Of a stretch of DNA of 64,000 bases, positions 61,021 through 64,000 are shown piece by piece. Source of the DNA: Gammaproteobacteria bacterium (lineage in GTDB: Bacteria > Pseudomonadota > Gammaproteobacteria > JAKDMP01); contig JALUYA010000009.1 of the NCBI GenBank assembly GCA_027018875.1, forward strand, positions 1-64,000, given 5' to 3'. A program made the position numbers and the translations under genes. The first letter of the stretch is position 1. Each line of letters starts with the position of its first letter. The notes beneath the pieces were generated by a model that saw only the letters and a program-made list of their open reading frames with translations, ran no database searches and was not told where the DNA came from.

Positions 61021-62292
61021 ACTGCTATCCCGTTAACGAACAAATAAGGAGGCCTGATTCAGCCGTAATTGGTACAATGAGTTTGACGATAACTTGTTGA
61101 ACCAGATAGGAGAATCAGGCCATGGCTCATTGTAATACAATCTTCTCCCAAATACTAAAACTCGTGCCGAGACATGAATTCGAGACCCTTGCAAAACGGC
61201 ACCATTCGGGGCGTTCTTTCCGCACCGCCTCGCGCTGGTCGCAGTTTGTGGCCCTGGCCATGGCCCAACTGGCCGGGCGGAACAGCTTGCGCGATATTGT
61301 TGAGAATATTTCCGCGCAGGCCCACCGCCTTTATCATCTGGGGAGTACAAAATTGTCTCGATCCAATTTATCCCGCATCAACGACGGGAAGCCATATGCG
61401 CTGTACGAAGCCTTATTTGGAAAGCTGTTGAGTCGCTGCCAGGGTGTCGTACCCGGGCATACTTTCCGCTTCAAAAGCCCGCTGTATTCGCTGGATGCCT
61501 CGACGATTGACTTATGTCTGTCGGTTTTTCCCTGGGCGGATTTCCGAACCACGAAAGGCGCTATAAAACTCCATGTTGGGCTGAACCATGCCGGGTACTT
61601 GCCCGAGTTTGTAACCGTAACAGAAGGCAAGAAACCCGATGTGACGGTGGGTCGCACGCTGGAATTCCCCAAGGGCAGCATGGTTGCGATTGATAGGGGC
61701 TACAACGACTACGGCTGGTATAAGCAACTGACAGAGAAAGGGATATCCTTTGTCACCCGACTGAAAACCAATGCAACATATCGCCCGGTAAGTCGCCGAC
61801 CCGTCTTGAAAAGCAAGGGCTTGATTTGCGATCAAACCATCGAGTTCACCGGGACTCAAACCGCAAAGAAGTGCCCCGTTCAGTTACGTCGCATCGGTTA
61901 TCGGGATGCGGAAACCGGGAAGCGTTATGTGTTTCTGACCAACCACTTCAAGCTATCGGCCAGAACCATTGCCGATATTTACCAGGCAAGATGGCAGGTC
62001 GAACTGTTTTTCAAATGGATTAAACAAAATCTGAAGATCAAATCGTTTGTGGGTACAAGCAAGAATGCGGTCATGACCCAGATCTGGATTGCCTTGTGTG
62101 TGTACTTGCTGCTGGCCTTTCTCAAGTTCCAGTCGAAGCTGCAGAAAAGCACGCAACAAATCTTACGATTATTGCATCTCAATCTGTTTGAAAAACGGGA
62201 CTTGATGGCGTTGCTTCGAGGCGAGCTGCCTGGCGATATTCAATCCAACGTCAACCAGATGGCTTTGCCGTGAAAGTTAGCGGGACAGCAGT
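61021..62292 (+). mobile_element. IS4-family insertion sequence, apparently complete
   Basis: Imperfect terminal inverted repeats ACTGCTATCCCGTTAAC (left) and ACTGCTGTCCCGCTAAC (right, reverse complement) flank the transposase; no obvious target duplication. Confidence 0.85.
61122..62273 (+). CDS. IS4-family transposase with N-terminal DUF4372-like domain
   Basis: 383 aa; HSGRSFRTASRWSQFVALAMAQLAGRNSLRDI, LDASTIDLCLSVFPWADFRTTKGAIKLH, DRGYNDYGWY, IYQARWQVELFFKWIKQNLKIKSF (DDE catalytic set). Confidence 0.94.
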   Translation: MAHCNTIFSQILKLVPRHEFETLAKRHHSGRSFRTASRWSQFVALAMAQLAGRNSLRDIVENISAQAHRLYHLGSTKLSRSNLSRINDGKPYALYEALFGKLLSRCQGVVPGHTFRFKSPLYSLDASTIDLCLSVFPWADFRTTKGAIKLHVGLNHAGYLPEFVTVTEGKKPDVTVGRTLEFPKGSMVAIDRGYNDYGWYKQLTEKGISFVTRLKTNATYRPVSRRPVLKSKGLICDQTIEFTGTQTAKKCPVQLRRIGYRDAETGKRYVFLTNHFKLSARTIADIYQARWQVELFFKWIKQNLKIKSFVGTSKNAVMTQIWIALCVYLLLAFLKFQSKLQKSTQQILRLLHLNLFEKRDLMALLRGELPGDIQSNVNQMALP

Positions 62293-62400
62293 AATCATGC
62301 ATAAAACAATCGAGCCCCAATGAACAAGCGGCAGTTCATCGAATCGCAGGGTGCGACATCTCGCAATGCCCAGATAGCGGCGTTCCTCGGGACGAAGCCG

Positions 62401-63027
62401 CTATTTACGGGGGCGGGCTCCATCGAGGAAGATCCGCACCGCCGACTTCACATAACGTCGGCGCTCATCCGCACCGGGAGACGGCCCGATTCCGAGCAGG
62501 CGGCGCAGCCGCAAATGCCCTATGAGCATGGTGGTAAACTGCTCGGATGCGATCCGGGGGTTATCTAATTCCAAACGCCGGGCACGAACCTGAATCCGCA
62601 GGTACTCGGCAATAATCGTTACGATCCGGTTGGGACCGAAGCTATAGAATTCGTTGGCGGTTTGCGGAGATCTGCGCCCCTCGGAATGCATCAGGCGGTG
62701 CAGTTCCATGGTTTCTTCGTTCAGCATGATATCGAGAATTTGTTGCCCGATGCGGGTCAGTACCGCCTCCGGAGAGGCCTCGAGGTCTGTCATGTCCAGC
62801 TCGAAGGTCAGGCTGAGCCGCCGGGTGCTTTCCCTCACCAGTTCGCGAAATAACTTTTCCTTGCAACCGAAGTGGTTATACACGGTCTGCTTGGATACCC
62901 CGGCCTCTTGAGCAATGCTTTCCATGCTGGCGCAGGCATAGTGTTCCCGCAGGAATACCCGGCGGGCCGCGGCCAGGATCTGTGGGCGTTTTTCGCTGGA
63001 AGGAGCAGTGTGGGCTACATCATTCAT
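62401..63027 (-). CDS. TetR/AcrR family regulator
   Basis: RPQILAAARRVFLREHYACASMESIAQEAGVSKQTVYNHFGCKEKLFRELV. Confidence 0.94.
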   Translation of the reverse strand: MNDVAHTAPSSEKRPQILAAARRVFLREHYACASMESIAQEAGVSKQTVYNHFGCKEKLFRELVRESTRRLSLTFELDMTDLEASPEAVLTRIGQQILDIMLNEETMELHRLMHSEGRRSPQTANEFYSFGPNRIVTIIAEYLRIQVRARRLELDNPRIASEQFTTMLIGHLRLRRLLGIGPSPGADERRRYVKSAVRIFLDGARPRK

Positions 63028-64000
63028 GGTTTATTCGGAAGGCTGGCCTCCGCTGGAGGAAGGTTTAATGTTTGGGCGGAAAGCCGTCCACTGGCTGCGA
63101 GCAGCGCATAACCGGTGCGGATACGCTTGGCGCGGGCCCGGATCAAGGCGAGGCGGGCGTTGCGTAATTCTTGCTCGGCATTGAGAACCTCGAGCAGGGT
63201 GCGTTCCCCGTGGCGATGTGCCTGCTCAACCCCCAGGTAGGCGATCCGTGCAGCCTCGACCTGGGACCGAAAGGCCATCACGGTGGCAAGGGTTCCGGTG
63301 TAGTTTTGCCATGCCGACACCGCTCGATTGACGGCGCTGCGCCGAGCGTTTTCTATCTCCAGCCGAGCCGCCCGTGCGCGGTGCCGGGCGGCTGCGGATT
63401 GGGCCCAGTGCGCTCCGCCTTCCCAGATGGGGACGCTGAGTCGGATACCGATAACCCGATTTTCCACTATGCTGAAACCGTACTGGGGATCGCTCTCGCG
63501 GTTGACTTCGGCGTAGAGATCGAGCGCGGGGCGCAGGTTTGCGTTGACGACGTTGACCCGGTCGGCGGCGGCCTGGGCTTGGAAACGTGCGGCGACAACC
63601 GGGTAATTTTCCGTGGCCAGGGTTTCGGCTTGATGTAGATTGGTAGGCAAGCCCGGAATTCCGGTGGGCAGCTCGAGGATTCCCGGGTATTGGCCGACGA
63701 TGGCGCGGTAATCGGCACGGGCTTGTGCCAGTCCGCTGACGGCCGCGATGCGGCTGGCAATTGCCCCTTCGAGTCGGGCCTGGGCCTGGGCAACATCGGT
63801 GCGGGTTCCCTCGCCATGGCGGAGCGAGTCCCGCGCCGCCTTGAGGTGGTGCTCAAGCACGCGGATATTGTCGGTTTGAACTTTCAGGGCAGCCTTGGCC
63901 TCCACGACGCCGAGGTAAGCGCCTACGGTCCGCAAAAGGATTTTCGATTCCAGCGCCCGGGTCGAGGCATGCAGTGCCGACGCGGCGTTTTCAGCAACGG
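63024..64000 (-). CDS. TolC family outer membrane efflux protein, truncated by window edge
   Basis: TLEVLNAEQELRNARLALIRARAKRIRTGYALLAASGRLSA; frame open to the window end (VAENAASALHASTRALESKILLRTVGAYLGVVEAK); overlaps the tetR-type gene start. Confidence 0.9.
   Translation of the reverse strand, partial: VAENAASALHASTRALESKILLRTVGAYLGVVEAKAALKVQTDNIRVLEHHLKAARDSLRHGEGTRTDVAQAQARLEGAIASRIAAVSGLAQARADYRAIVGQYPGILELPTGIPGLPTNLHQAETLATENYPVVAARFQAQAAADRVNVVNANLRPALDLYAEVNRESDPQYGFSIVENRVIGIRLSVPIWEGGAHWAQSAAARHRARAARLEIENARRSAVNRAVSAWQNYTGTLATVMAFRSQVEAARIAYLGVEQAHRHGERTLLEVLNAEQELRNARLALIRARAKRIRTGYALLAASGRLSAQTLNLPPAEASLPNKP

Overview
This 64 kb window is GC-rich, densely coded chromosomal DNA. 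It looks like a metal-tolerant gammaproteobacterium, but that placement is inferred from gene content only. It contains: a partial IS256-type transposase at the left edge; thiC with a TPP riboswitch; a mercury locus (merA, a tandem Cys-pair protein, a thioredoxin-like protein and two small membrane proteins with vicinal cysteines) behind a MerR-type long-spacer palindromic promoter; an ECF sigma/anti-sigma pair; aidB; a copper locus; a second ECF sigma/anti-sigma/DUF3106 operon; MATE, Fur/Irr-like and tRNA-Thr(CGT) genes with an IS3 relic; purC; dinB; an acyl-CoA metabolism cluster; an S10 peptidase; tag; a GGDEF protein; htpX/lemA; hutU; a complete overlapping aroF-trpEGD(CF)BA operon; a mixed operon (DedA, SDR, ATP-pyrophosphatase, sulfotransferase-like, flippase-like, thioesterase); nfo; ispA; xseB; a complete IS4-family element; and a TetR/TolC pair. 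The most interesting items read directly from the sequence are: (1) a single ORF joining a complete molybdopterin/4Fe-4S oxidoreductase to a complete NifS/IscS cysteine desulfurase; (2) a single ORF joining a CopA-type multicopper oxidase to a CopB-type outer-membrane barrel; (3) an unannotated trpL leader peptide (MNRVFTNQAWYWPRSISAG) with a full attenuator upstream of aroF-trp; (4) the unusual mercury gene set. No CRISPR array or rRNA was seen.
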